DNA of 64,000 nucleotides from an uncultured Clostridia bacterium (GTDB lineage: Bacteria; Bacillota; Clostridia; Peptostreptococcales; Anaerovoracaceae): NCBI GenBank assembly GCA_934281605.1, contig CAKQXD010000002.1:186001-250000 (forward strand), read 5' to 3'. Below, piece after piece: positions 36,626-43,954 of this stretch. A program made the translations under genes and the position numbers. How positions within the stretch are numbered: position 1 is the first letter of the stretch; each line of letters begins with the position of its first letter. A model generated the notes under the pieces. It was not told the origin of the DNA. It made no database searches and saw only the letters and a program-made list of their open reading frames with translations.

Positions 36626-36669
36626 AAAAACGATCCCTGAAAGATAGAATTCTTTCGGGGATCGTTTTT
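36626..36669 (+). terminator. Terminator of the hydrogenase operon
   Basis: AAAAACGATCCC (36626-36637) pairs with GGGATCGTTTTT (36658-36669), with inner TGAAAGA/TCTTTCG pairing. Confidence 0.88.
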
Positions 36670-36726
36670 GCTTGGGATGAAAAGGCCTGGCTGAGATCGC
36701 CTGCCTGAGCGAAAGCCTGAGTTGGA

Positions 36727-37023
36727 TTATCTGCAGCATAAAAGCGTTGCCGAAATCCACTGTCCCTGAAAAGACTGCTCCAGAACATCGAAAGAATCCC
36801 GGAGCAAAAGCTGCTCTGCCTCCTGCAGGCTGAACCCCTCGTCGATATAATATCGGATGAGCTACACCAGAAGCAGCGTATCCGCGCTGTAATACCGATA
36901 CCGGCTGCTGCTGATCTCGTCTGGCTTGATCAGCCCTTTTTCTTCGTAATACCGCAGCGCTCTTGGAGAGACTTTGCAGATCTCGGCAGCTTTGCCGATG
37001 GGATAAAGTTTTCGTTTTTCCAT
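36727..37023 (-). pseudogene. MerR-family regulator with a nonsense codon
   Basis: From ATG at 37023 the frame reads a clear MerR winged helix (YPIGKAAEICKVSPRALRYY, EEKGLIKP, SSRYRYYSADTLLLV), then TAG at 36862-36864, then continues in the same frame as LIRYYIDEGFSLQEAEQLLL, the normal second half of the MerR DNA-binding domain. A single C-to-T change of a CAG codon explains the stop. It follows the two SMR genes and would have been their autoregulated activator. Confidence 0.85.
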
Positions 37024-37057
37024 GTCAATCTGCCTCCTTCCTGGTGATTCGCAGCCG

Positions 37058-37378
37058 TTATCCCAGCAGATTTAATGTAAAGGTGCTGACGATGATCACC
37101 AGCAGCGAGACGTAGCCGATCTTAGTGAGTTTTTGTTTGTAATACAGGTAGCCGACGGTGGATGTCACCACGATGCCGACTGCGCCCCAGGTGGCGTAGG
37201 CGATCCCCAGGTCGATGCCTGTCAGGGCGAACCCGAAGAGGGCGTAGCTGATGGTGTATCCCAAAAGGCAGATCAGGGTCGGCTTCGGGTTGGTGAAACC
37301 TCTGGTGGCCACCACAAAGGAGGCGGCGATCACTTCCGCTACGATGGAAATAGCCAGTAAAATGTATGCGACTAACAT
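37058..37378 (-). CDS. Small multidrug resistance (SMR) transporter subunit B (106 aa)
   Basis: Four TM helices, with the essential proton/drug-coupling Glu in TM1 (AISIVAEVIAASFV). AYATWGAVGIVVTSTVGYLYY in TM3 is typical of EmrE/QacC/GdxC-like proteins. It overlaps the preceding SMR gene by 7 nt, so the two probably form a heterodimer (EbrAB-like pair). Substrate unknown: cationic drugs or guanidinium-type compounds. Confidence 0.93.
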   Translation of the reverse strand: MLVAYILLAISIVAEVIAASFVVATRGFTNPKPTLICLLGYTISYALFGFALTGIDLGIAYATWGAVGIVVTSTVGYLYYKQKLTKIGYVSLLVIIVSTFTLNLLG

Positions 37379-37785
37379 GATGCGTCCTCCTTTCTGTCTG
37401 CGTCTTTATTGCTTTCGGAGGCACCTGCGTCTTCCGTGTCTTCTGCCGGCGTACCCCACATGTTCATGGTAAAGGTTGCCGCCGCCAGCACGATCATGGA
37501 TACCCAGCCGATGGGGGAAAGATGCTGGTGAAAGAAAAAGACTCCCAGCAGCGTGCATACCAGCGCGCCCGTCACGCTCCAGGTCGCATAAGCGACAGGC
37601 AGATCGATGATGTGGAGCACTTTTGAGAACAGAAAAAAGGAAAATAATATGGTGATGATGGCCCCGATTCCCAGCAGTTTATTCTCATAGCCGTGGCATG
37701 CCGTCAGCATGGCGTCCCCGATGATTTCAATCACGATGGAAATCGCCAGGATCACATAAGCCGTCCGTTTCGATACGTTTAACAT
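37372..37785 (-). CDS. SMR transporter subunit A (137 aa)
   Basis: Four TM helices with the TM1 Glu in AISIVIEIIGDAML and DLPVAYATWSVTGALV in TM3. A hydrophilic tail of about 25 residues follows TM4, which paired SMR subunits often have. ATG 37785 is chosen because GGAGGTAAGA lies directly upstream; the frame extends further without a ribosome site. First gene of the SMR-SMR-merR operon behind a MerR-type promoter. Confidence 0.92.
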   Translation of the reverse strand: MLNVSKRTAYVILAISIVIEIIGDAMLTACHGYENKLLGIGAIITILFSFFLFSKVLHIIDLPVAYATWSVTGALVCTLLGVFFFHQHLSPIGWVSMIVLAAATFTMNMWGTPAEDTEDAGASESNKDADRKEDASC

Positions 37786-37863
37786 TCTTACCTCCGTTGT
37801 ATGCAAAATTAAAATGTCTGAAACCCTTGCAAATACTGTATTTGGGTTGCTTGAACTACTTCT

Positions 37864-37894
37864 TTTATACACCTTGCCCCTGCGTCAAGGTCAA
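37864..37894 (-). promoter_or_regulatory. MerR-type promoter/operator with 19-bp spacer
   Basis: On the minus strand, TTGACC (37894-37889), a 19-nt spacer and TATAAA (37869-37864). The spacer region contains the inverted repeat ACCTTG...CAAGGT (37891-37871). The overlong spacer and dyad between -35 and -10 are hallmarks of promoters activated by MerR proteins. Confidence 0.75.
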
Positions 37895-37990
37895 GGAAAT
37901 TCCGCTGCAAAGAGTGAAAAAATGGGGGGGTTCTCGCGAGATATAGCAGGGAGATTATACGGAAAACGGCATAAAAATGCAGGATTTTAG

Positions 37991-38033
37991 AAAAAAGGCC
38001 GGAAACCTTTACGTTAGCGTAAAGGTTTCCGGC
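37991..38033 (-). terminator. Terminator of the thioesterase-like gene
   Basis: Perfect 16-bp arms GCCGGAAACCTTTACG (37998-38013) and CGTAAAGGTTTCCGGC (38018-38033). The six A before it are the T-tract on the minus strand. Confidence 0.88.
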
Positions 38034-38103
38034 TTGGGATGGAAGGCGGAGAGGAGAAACCGGGGGTGAAATCACGATCCCGGATCCGGATTCCCGACTG
38101 CCG

Positions 38104-39054
38104 CTACCAGATTTCTTCGATCCAGCGAAGCATTTCAGTCCCCATGGAATTGCGTTCCCGGGCGCATCCGTCCGGATGCGCCCTCTCGGATTCAAATACC
38201 TGCAGGGAAAATCGACTGGCGTTTTCCAGCATGATATGACTCATATACTGGAAGCAGACGTGTTTATGAGCAAAGGGAAATCTGCGGGCGGAAAGCCGCT
38301 CCTCCAGTTTCCGCCCGCTTTGGGCAGAAGGCCAGACGGTATCCGCCTCGGTGGAAAACAGCAGGACAGGACCGTTTGCCCGTTCCAGCGGGATGGCGGC
38401 GGCCTCCTGCCTTTGAGGATCGATCCGCCGCAGCAGATCCTCCCTGCGTCCCCGGGTCGGATCTCCTGCGGCTCTGGCCTCAGATCGCTCTTTCGTAAAA
38501 TCCCGGATCTGAAACGGCGCATAAGGAAATTCCTGATTTCGATAGGTCCAGCAGGAAGAGCCGGCTGGATTGTTTCGAATCAGCCCTTCCCCGTAAAACC
38601 AGGTAGGCGCTTTTAAAATCGTGCAGGTGATCTCCGGGAAATGAACGGCGGCAGCCGCAGCGTATTCAGCTCCGCGGGAGATGCCGCAGATGCCGATGGA
38701 ATCGTACCCTTGTGCTCTGAGCCACCGGATCGCATTTTCGATGTATTCCAGCGGGATGCGGGACAGATCCCTTCCCGTATGCTCCGTGCGAAAATATCCC
38801 AGGGCCAGCGCAGGGACGTTATGCTGGTAGAGAAAGCGAGCCATGCGCTTTGCAGTTTGTAAGCCTCCTTCACTGCCGGAAAGCGTGATGACGACTTTGT
38901 CGGTCCGCAGCGTTCCGGATGGATCCTCGGCAGGATATAAGATGCCGTCAAAGCCCTGCTTCGGGTCCGCGGCGCTGGTTTCCGGTTTGCTGCCGGGGGA
39001 TTTTTCGGTGTGTGCTGTGTCGGGCGCTGGCGTTTTGTGTTGTGGTTCCTTCAT
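38104..39054 (-). CDS. Alpha/beta hydrolase of the acyl-CoA thioester hydrolase/BAAT C-terminal type (316 aa)
   Basis: Nucleophile elbow GICGISRGAEYAAAAA (Ser near residue 122), acid in FSTEADTVWPS and His in CFQYMSHIML complete a catalytic triad. VVITLSGSEGGL is the oxyanion strand-turn. The first 40 residues are hydrophilic and variable. Start ATG 39054 follows AGGAGGAGAACC. Substrate unknown; relatives hydrolyse or transfer acyl groups from CoA or peptides. It has its own promoter and terminator. Confidence 0.85.
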   Translation of the reverse strand: MKEPQHKTPAPDTAHTEKSPGSKPETSAADPKQGFDGILYPAEDPSGTLRTDKVVITLSGSEGGLQTAKRMARFLYQHNVPALALGYFRTEHTGRDLSRIPLEYIENAIRWLRAQGYDSIGICGISRGAEYAAAAAVHFPEITCTILKAPTWFYGEGLIRNNPAGSSCWTYRNQEFPYAPFQIRDFTKERSEARAAGDPTRGRREDLLRRIDPQRQEAAAIPLERANGPVLLFSTEADTVWPSAQSGRKLEERLSARRFPFAHKHVCFQYMSHIMLENASRFSLQVFESERAHPDGCARERNSMGTEMLRWIEEIW

Positions 39055-39078
39055 GGTTCTCCTCCTGTTGCTAAGGCT

Positions 39079-39108
39079 ACTATACTGTAAGATCGTTTTT
39101 TCTGTCAA
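39079..39108 (-). promoter_or_regulatory. Promoter of the thioesterase-like gene
   Basis: On the minus strand, TTGACA (39108-39103), 18-nt spacer, TATAGT (39084-39079). Confidence 0.7.
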
Positions 39109-39258
39109 TGGGTTTCGGCGCAGGAGATGAAATGCGGGCGGTTCTGGTCTAGGGATTTTTGGCCGGGTAGCTTTTATACGGGATTTTGAGTCGGTGGTTT
39201 TCAGCCGGATTTCTCATGTAAGTATCTTCGATCTCTCAAATAAATTGCAGTTTAAGTG

Positions 39259-39290
39259 TTGACAAATAATATTATACAGCGTATAGTATT
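39259..39290 (+). promoter_or_regulatory. padR promoter with overlapping palindromic operator
   Basis: Consensus TTGACA (39259-39264), 17-nt spacer, TATAGT (39282-39287). The dyad AATATTATAC (39268-39277) / GTATAGTATT (39281-39290), one mismatch, covers the spacer and -10, as expected for PadR autorepression. Confidence 0.75.
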
Positions 39291-39384
39291 AAATAACGAA
39301 GAGCATGAAGGAAGATGGAGCGTTCAGATGAAACTGCTCCTCGCCTTTCACGATAAAAAATCAACAGAATACAAGGAGGACGCT

Positions 39385-39831
39385 ATGGCTTTTAAGATTG
39401 AATCCAGCCTGCTTGATGCGTGCGCTCTGGCAATATTGAGCCGAGGAGATACCTACGGGTATGAAATCACACAGTCTATGAAACAGGCAATCGTGGTATC
39501 GGAATCGACGTTGTATCCGGTTCTGCGGAGGCTGCAGAAGGGAAACTACTGCCAGACATACGATGAACCGTACCAGGGGCGAAACAGAAGATATTACAGC
39601 ATTACAGAAGAAGGCAAGGCGAAGCTGGAAGAGTATAAACTGCAGTGGATCGATTATAAAACAGCGATCGAAACTTTTTTAGGGGACGGCGGCGATCCGG
39701 CTGGTCAGTCTGGTCCGGGCGGATCCGATGCAGGCGATGCCAATGCAGGTGGATCTGGTTCGGGCGATGCCAATGCAGGCAACACAAGCGATGCAGATCA
39801 AAACAAAGTGGGAGGAGAAGAACATGAATAG
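39385..39831 (+). CDS. PadR-family transcriptional regulator (148 aa)
   Basis: Winged-helix region MAFKIESSLLDACALAILSR, GDTYGYEITQSM, SESTLYPVLRRLQKGNY and GRNRRYYSITEEGKAKLEEY is textbook PadR. The C-terminus is a Gly/Ser/Asp/Ala tail with a repeated GDANAG unit, seen as a DNA tandem repeat around 39730-39785. ATG 39385 has AAGGAGG upstream; an earlier in-frame ATG (39256) lies inside the promoter. Its stop overlaps the next gene. PadR plus HAAS/DUF1700 plus DUF4097 is a common envelope-stress-like cassette. Confidence 0.93.
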   Translation: MAFKIESSLLDACALAILSRGDTYGYEITQSMKQAIVVSESTLYPVLRRLQKGNYCQTYDEPYQGRNRRYYSITEEGKAKLEEYKLQWIDYKTAIETFLGDGGDPAGQSGPGGSDAGDANAGGSGSGDANAGNTSDADQNKVGGEEHE

Positions 39832-40462
39832 AGCGGAATTTATGAAAATACTCCGTTCGGAGCTGCACAAGCTCCCGGAGGACGAACGCAATGCAGCGCT
39901 CGAATTTTATGAAGAATACTTTGATGAAGCGGGACCGGAGAATGAACAGCAGGTGATCGAAAACCTGGGCAACCCGAAAAAAGTGGCAGCCCAGATCAAG
40001 TCGGAATATGCAGTACGCCAGCTGGATAACGAAGAGATCCCGACGGCGAAAAAAGGCTGGTCGGCTTTTAAATGGGCCATCGTGGGCATTTGCTCTGCGC
40101 CGATCTCCATTCCGCTGGCGGTCGTGCTGGTGGCGCTGGCGATCTCGGCCTTTGCGATCTTTGTAAGCTGCGCTGCAGGAGTTATCGCAGGCATACTCGG
40201 GGCGGCAGTAGGAAGTATTGCTTTTCTGGTCATGGGGATCCTGGCGTTCCCGGCGGCGGTTTCTACCGCCATCATGCTGCTGGGAATGGGTCTTGCAGGA
40301 CTGGGCATTTCCGTATTGCTGGGCTGGCTGGTCATCTGGGCTATCAAAGCCATCGTTTCTGCTTCCATCCGCGCCATCAAGCGCAGCAATGAGAAACGCA
40401 GACTGAAAAAACTCGGCGGGATGAAGGATGCGTCCGCCTGGAAATACAAAGAGGAGGCATAA
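39824..40462 (+). CDS. DUF1700/HAAS-domain membrane protein (212 aa)
   Basis: The N-terminal HAAS domain (MNRAEFMKILRSELHKLPEDER, EYFDEAGPENEQQVIENLGN) is followed by four hydrophobic segments (residues about 80-185) and a basic tail. These proteins pair with PadR regulators and DUF4097 proteins and are thought to sense or transmit envelope signals. The ATG overlaps the padR stop, with GGAGGAGAA as ribosome site. Confidence 0.88.
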   Translation: MNRAEFMKILRSELHKLPEDERNAALEFYEEYFDEAGPENEQQVIENLGNPKKVAAQIKSEYAVRQLDNEEIPTAKKGWSAFKWAIVGICSAPISIPLAVVLVALAISAFAIFVSCAAGVIAGILGAAVGSIAFLVMGILAFPAAVSTAIMLLGMGLAGLGISVLLGWLVIWAIKAIVSASIRAIKRSNEKRRLKKLGGMKDASAWKYKEEA

Positions 40463-40465
40463 ACC

Positions 40466-41323
40466 ATGGGAAAGAAAACGAAAAAATTTCTGATTATATG
40501 CGGCATCGTGGTCGGCGCTGGACTGCTTCTGGCTGTGATCGGGGCGGCGGCCGGCGGACTTGACGATGCGACAAAACTGGCTGACCATTACACTTGGATC
40601 TCCGGACCATCCGAAGATGAGGAGCAGCAGCTCCTGGATTCCTCCCAGACCTTTGATTCTGTCAAAGTGAGCGGCGATCTGGATCTGGATATCGTGAAGG
40701 GCAATGAGGATTCCGTAAAGCTCATTTATCCAAAAGATAGCGGAACCTATAATATGGATGTGGAAAACGGAACGCTGGTTGTGAATTACGATTACCAGAA
40801 AAAGGCCATCATTCAGCTTTCGGCAGAGGACAGCACGCCGCGCCTTGTCATCACGCAGAAAGATCCGGCGTCTATTAAGAATATCGATGCGGATCTCAGC
40901 TGGGGCGATGTGGATCTGGAAGATCTGACGGCAGAAACTGTGACGCTGACTCTGGATGACGGTGATGCAGACCTGAGCCGCGCCCAGATCGGAACTCTGA
41001 AAGTGGATATGGATTACGGCGATCTGGAGACGGAGAGTATCACCTGCGGCACAGTTGCAGCACAGCTGGATGACGGTGACTGTGATCTGGATGGAACGTT
41101 TAACGGCGGTATCAACGTGAACGCCAGCTATGGCGACGTGGAGATCCGCACGAAGCTGGCGGAAAGCCTGTACACTGTCAAAGCAGAGACTAACTACGGC
41201 GATATAGAAGTGGGCGGTCTGACCCGTGAAGACGGCGGTACACTGCATAATGGAACCGGCGCGTATGCAATGGATCTGTATGCGGACGACGGGGACATCA
41301 GCGTAACGTTCAGCGGTCAATAA
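40466..41323 (+). CDS. DUF4097 beta-solenoid-like membrane-anchored protein (285 aa)
   Basis: One N-terminal TM (FLIICGIVVGAGLLLAVIGA) then an extracytoplasmic repeat-rich beta domain. Recurrent units such as DLSWGDVDLEDL, DDGDADLSRAQIGTLKVD, MDYGDLETESI and ASYGDVEIRT are typical of DUF4097. A bactofilin-like or envelope-sensor role is inferred. Third gene of the padR operon, 3 nt after the HAAS gene. Confidence 0.88.
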   Translation: MGKKTKKFLIICGIVVGAGLLLAVIGAAAGGLDDATKLADHYTWISGPSEDEEQQLLDSSQTFDSVKVSGDLDLDIVKGNEDSVKLIYPKDSGTYNMDVENGTLVVNYDYQKKAIIQLSAEDSTPRLVITQKDPASIKNIDADLSWGDVDLEDLTAETVTLTLDDGDADLSRAQIGTLKVDMDYGDLETESITCGTVAAQLDDGDCDLDGTFNGGINVNASYGDVEIRTKLAESLYTVKAETNYGDIEVGGLTREDGGTLHNGTGAYAMDLYADDGDISVTFSGQ

Positions 41324-41338
41324 AGGATACAGAAAAGA

Positions 41339-41386
41339 AAACAGAGGGTCGCGGCAGATCTTAACGATCGCCGGACCCTCTGTTTT
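41339..41386. terminator. Bidirectional terminator between DUF4097 and Hpt genes
   Basis: AAACAGAGGGTC (41339-41350) pairs with GACCCTCTGTTT (41374-41385), with inner GGC-GATC/GATC-GCC pairing. T-rich on one strand and A-rich on the other; it serves two convergent genes. Confidence 0.8.
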
Positions 41387-41394
41387 GTGTGGTG

Positions 41395-41802
41395 CTAAAT
41401 CACCACCGCGCAGACCTGTACGATATCGGTGGCGAGCTGCAGCGTGAGTTTCTGCATTTTCTCACGCAGCAGTGTCGCAGCATCGACAGAGTCTCCGCTC
41501 TGCTGCGCCAGATCCCGAAAGAGGAATTCTGCCTCCTTCATATGTACGTGAAGTGTCGTCAGCCCCAGCATACCGGATAACCCCTTGATGGAATGACATA
41601 AAATGGATGCGTTTTTGTAGTCTTTCCGTTCGATATGATTGTTGAGCTGCATCAGGATCTCGCTGCAGTTATCCTTGAATTTATTAAAGTGTTTCCGAAA
41701 CAGATCCGGGTTGTTTCCCATATTCCGAATACCCTGTTCTACATCACACACTGTAGCAGGTTCAAACTGTTCGTTTTCTCTTTCGGTGCACATGATTTCC
41801 AT
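41395..41802 (-). CDS. Orphan Hpt (histidine phosphotransfer) domain protein (135 aa)
   Basis: A four-helix bundle with the phospho-accepting His in ILCHSIKGLSGMLGL (near residue 71), as in HPt modules of phosphorelays. There is no kinase or receiver domain in the protein or next to it. ATG 41802 follows AAAGGAGGGG. Two tandem Spo0A-box sequences abut its predicted -35, so its expression may be tied to Spo0A. Confidence 0.88.
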   Translation of the reverse strand: MEIMCTERENEQFEPATVCDVEQGIRNMGNNPDLFRKHFNKFKDNCSEILMQLNNHIERKDYKNASILCHSIKGLSGMLGLTTLHVHMKEAEFLFRDLAQQSGDSVDAATLLREKMQKLTLQLATDIVQVCAVVI

Positions 41803-41862
41803 AGTACCCCTCCTTTGCACAATAACGTGCTGGTGTTACAATCTAATTGTAATGCAAAATAT

Positions 41863-41910
41863 ACTATAATTCTACATCAATCGTTCTCCAAATTTCGACA
41901 CGGTTCGACA
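41863..41910 (-). promoter_or_regulatory. Hpt promoter with two tandem Spo0A-box sequences
   Basis: On the minus strand: TGTCGAA at 41910-41904 and again at 41900-41894 (exactly 10 bp apart), then TTTGGA (41892-41887), an 18-nt spacer and TATAGT (41868-41863). Tandem 0A boxes adjoining the -35 are the arrangement of Spo0A-activated promoters. Confidence 0.65.
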
Positions 41911-41927
41911 ACTCTCTCAAATAGGTG

Positions 41928-41956
41928 TTGTGGTCTTTTCCAGAACTTGTTACAAT
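41928..41956 (+). promoter_or_regulatory. Promoter of the A24 peptidase gene
   Basis: TTGTGG (41928-41933), 17-nt spacer, TACAAT (41951-41956) with extended TG at 41948-41949. It diverges from the Hpt promoter and shares the 0A-box region upstream. Confidence 0.6.
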
Positions 41957-41978
41957 AAACCAGAAACAGGAGAAAACT

Positions 41979-42665
41979 ATGATAGTGATACTGATTAAAA
42001 TCGCAGCATCCCTCGCACTCGGCGTGCTTGCCGGGTTCGGGGCGGTGTACTTGTTCAATAAGATGCCGGCGGCCTGGCTTACCGATTATGATGCAAAGCC
42101 TCCGGCGGAGCTTTCAGATCCGCACATCCAGAGGGTCAAAGGTTTTCCGTGGCGGTGGATCTATGCCGCAGGGTTCAGCTGCCTGCTGATCCGGCTGTCC
42201 TTTTATGATGTCCAGTTTGCGGCGGCAGGGCTCTTTGCGTGCTGGGCCATGCTCATCATCGGACTGGCGGATCTCAAATACATGATCATCCCCGACCAGT
42301 TCGTCATCATGCTGGCCATCTCGGCGTTCGGATTCGTTCCCTGCCACAGCAGCCTTATGCAGCCCCTTCTAGGCGCCCTCATCGGCGGCGGAGTCATGCT
42401 GATGGTAGGCGTTCTCGGCGGTGCGGCGTTCAAGAAGGAAGTCCTGGGCTTTGGTGATGTAAAGCTCTTCGCCAGCCTTGGTCTTGCCCTGGGACTCACG
42501 GGAACCATAGTGGTGCTCATCGGCGCATCGCTCCTCAGCGGCATCGGCGCAGCCATCGCTCTCGCCACCGGCCGTGCAAAAAAAGACGACGCCAAACCTC
42601 TCGGCCCCTACATCTGCGGCATGGGGATCTTCTATATCTTTATCGTCTGGCCGTTTTTGGGGTAA
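41979..42665 (+). CDS. Prepilin peptidase, A24 family (228 aa)
   Basis: Membrane aspartyl protease with about six to seven TM segments. The two catalytic Asp motifs are GLADLKYMIIPDQF and GFGDVKLFASLGLALG. Length and the absence of a Cys-rich methyltransferase domain fit a short TadV/archaeal-like or ComC-type enzyme. No pilin genes are nearby. ATG 41979 follows AGGAG. Confidence 0.88.
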   Translation: MIVILIKIAASLALGVLAGFGAVYLFNKMPAAWLTDYDAKPPAELSDPHIQRVKGFPWRWIYAAGFSCLLIRLSFYDVQFAAAGLFACWAMLIIGLADLKYMIIPDQFVIMLAISAFGFVPCHSSLMQPLLGALIGGGVMLMVGVLGGAAFKKEVLGFGDVKLFASLGLALGLTGTIVVLIGASLLSGIGAAIALATGRAKKDDAKPLGPYICGMGIFYIFIVWPFLG

Positions 42666-42682
42666 CCCCCGAAACCAACCAC

Positions 42683-42711
42683 TTTTCAAACGCATACAAA
42701 TTTGATATACT
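42683..42711 (+). promoter_or_regulatory. truA promoter placed for a leaderless transcript
   Basis: TTTTCA (42683-42688), 17-nt spacer, TATACT (42706-42711) with TG at 42703-42704. The predicted start of transcription falls on or next to the truA ATG (42718). Confidence 0.5.
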
Positions 42712-42717
42712 AATAAA

Positions 42718-43506
42718 ATGGATAAAAATATTTTACTGAAAATTGCCTACGATGGCGCGGGGTTTCACGGATGGCAGCGGCAGCCGGACAAGCGAACGGT
42801 GCAGGGCCATCTGGAGACGGTGCTTTCGCGGCTGTTCAAGACGGAGATCCTGTTAAACGGGACGAGCCGGACGGACGCCGGAGTACACGCTCTGGGGCAG
42901 CAGGCCTCTTTTAAGGCTGATGTGAACATCCCCATCGAGAAGCTGGCGCGGGTAGTCAACAACGCCCTGTGCGGCTGTGAGAAAGGCAGCTTTGCCATCT
43001 CGCCGGTGCGGATCGTGGAAGCGGAGGAGAAGCCGCCGGAATTTCATGCCCGGTTCGACGCCAAAGGCAAGACTTATATCTACAAAATCAACAATACGGA
43101 AATGATCGATATTTTTCAGCGGAATTACGTCTACCATGTGGCGGAACCGCTGGACACGGACGCCATGCGCCAGGCCGCGAAGCTCCTGACCGGCACCCAC
43201 GACTTCAAATCCTTTGAAGCCTCCGGCAGCACGCCGCGGGAATCGACGGTGCGGACTATCTACAGGATGGATCTTCTGCAGGACGGCGACATGCTGGAAC
43301 TCCACGTGACGGGAGACGGTTTTCTCTACAATATGGTCAGGATCCTGACGGGAACCCTGGTGGATGTGGGGAGGGACAAACTCCGGCCGCAGCAGATGAC
43401 AGACATCCTCGCTGCAAAGGACCGGCAGACGGCAGGTCACACGGCGCCGCCGTTCGGACTCTATCTGGCGAAAGTGTATTATGAAGAAGGAGAACTTTAT
43501 GGATAA
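42718..43506 (+). CDS. truA: tRNA pseudouridine(38-40) synthase (262 aa)
   Basis: The catalytic Asp is in NGTSRTDAGVHALGQ (near residue 52). ILLKIAYDGAGFHGWQRQP, RFDAKGKTYIYKI and FLYNMVRILTGTLVDVG are standard TruA blocks. No Shine-Dalgarno is visible before ATG 42718, while a good -10 ends only 6 nt upstream, suggesting a leaderless mRNA. The dCMP deaminase gene starts within its end. Confidence 0.95.
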   Translation: MDKNILLKIAYDGAGFHGWQRQPDKRTVQGHLETVLSRLFKTEILLNGTSRTDAGVHALGQQASFKADVNIPIEKLARVVNNALCGCEKGSFAISPVRIVEAEEKPPEFHARFDAKGKTYIYKINNTEMIDIFQRNYVYHVAEPLDTDAMRQAAKLLTGTHDFKSFEASGSTPRESTVRTIYRMDLLQDGDMLELHVTGDGFLYNMVRILTGTLVDVGRDKLRPQQMTDILAAKDRQTAGHTAPPFGLYLAKVYYEEGELYG

Positions 43507-43954
43507 CAGACCCGGCTGGGACGAATATTTTATGGAGATGGCCGTGCTGACGGCCAGACGGTCCACCTGCCTGCGCAGACATGTAGGCGCAGTCATCGTG
43601 CAGGACAAGCACATCATCGCGACCGGCTACAACGGTGCGCCGCGGGGACTGGCCCATTGCGGAGAGCGAGGCGGATGCCTGAGACAGAAGCTGGGCATTC
43701 CGTCAGGTCAGAAGCATGAACTTTGCAGAGCGCTCCATGCGGAGCAGAACGCCATTATCCAGGCGGCGACCCTGGGTCAGAGCATCGAAGGGGCGACCAT
43801 CTACATCACCCACCAGCCCTGCCTCATCTGCGCCAAGATGATCATCAATGCGGGGATCACAAGAATCGTAGTAAAAGAGGGATATCCGGACGAAATGTCG
43901 GTGGACATTCTGAACGAAGCCGGACTGAAAATCGTAATGTTAGGAGAAGCATAG
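43499..43954 (+). CDS. dCMP deaminase-like cytidine deaminase family protein (151 aa)
   Basis: Zinc ligands and catalytic Glu in ALHAEQNAI and PCLICAKMII, with the dCMP-type insert (CGERGGCLRQ). Makes dUMP for thymidylate synthesis; relatives include ComEB. Start ATG 43499 has AAGGAG 6 nt upstream and overlaps the truA stop. The stop overlaps the GTG of the next gene. Confidence 0.92.
   Translation: MDNRPGWDEYFMEMAVLTARRSTCLRRHVGAVIVQDKHIIATGYNGAPRGLAHCGERGGCLRQKLGIPSGQKHELCRALHAEQNAIIQAATLGQSIEGATIYITHQPCLICAKMIINAGITRIVVKEGYPDEMSVDILNEAGLKIVMLGEA

Noticed and set aside
39256..39384. Earlier ATG for the PadR gene
   Set aside because: It lies inside the -35 of a near-consensus promoter, while ATG 39385 has a strong AAGGAGG.
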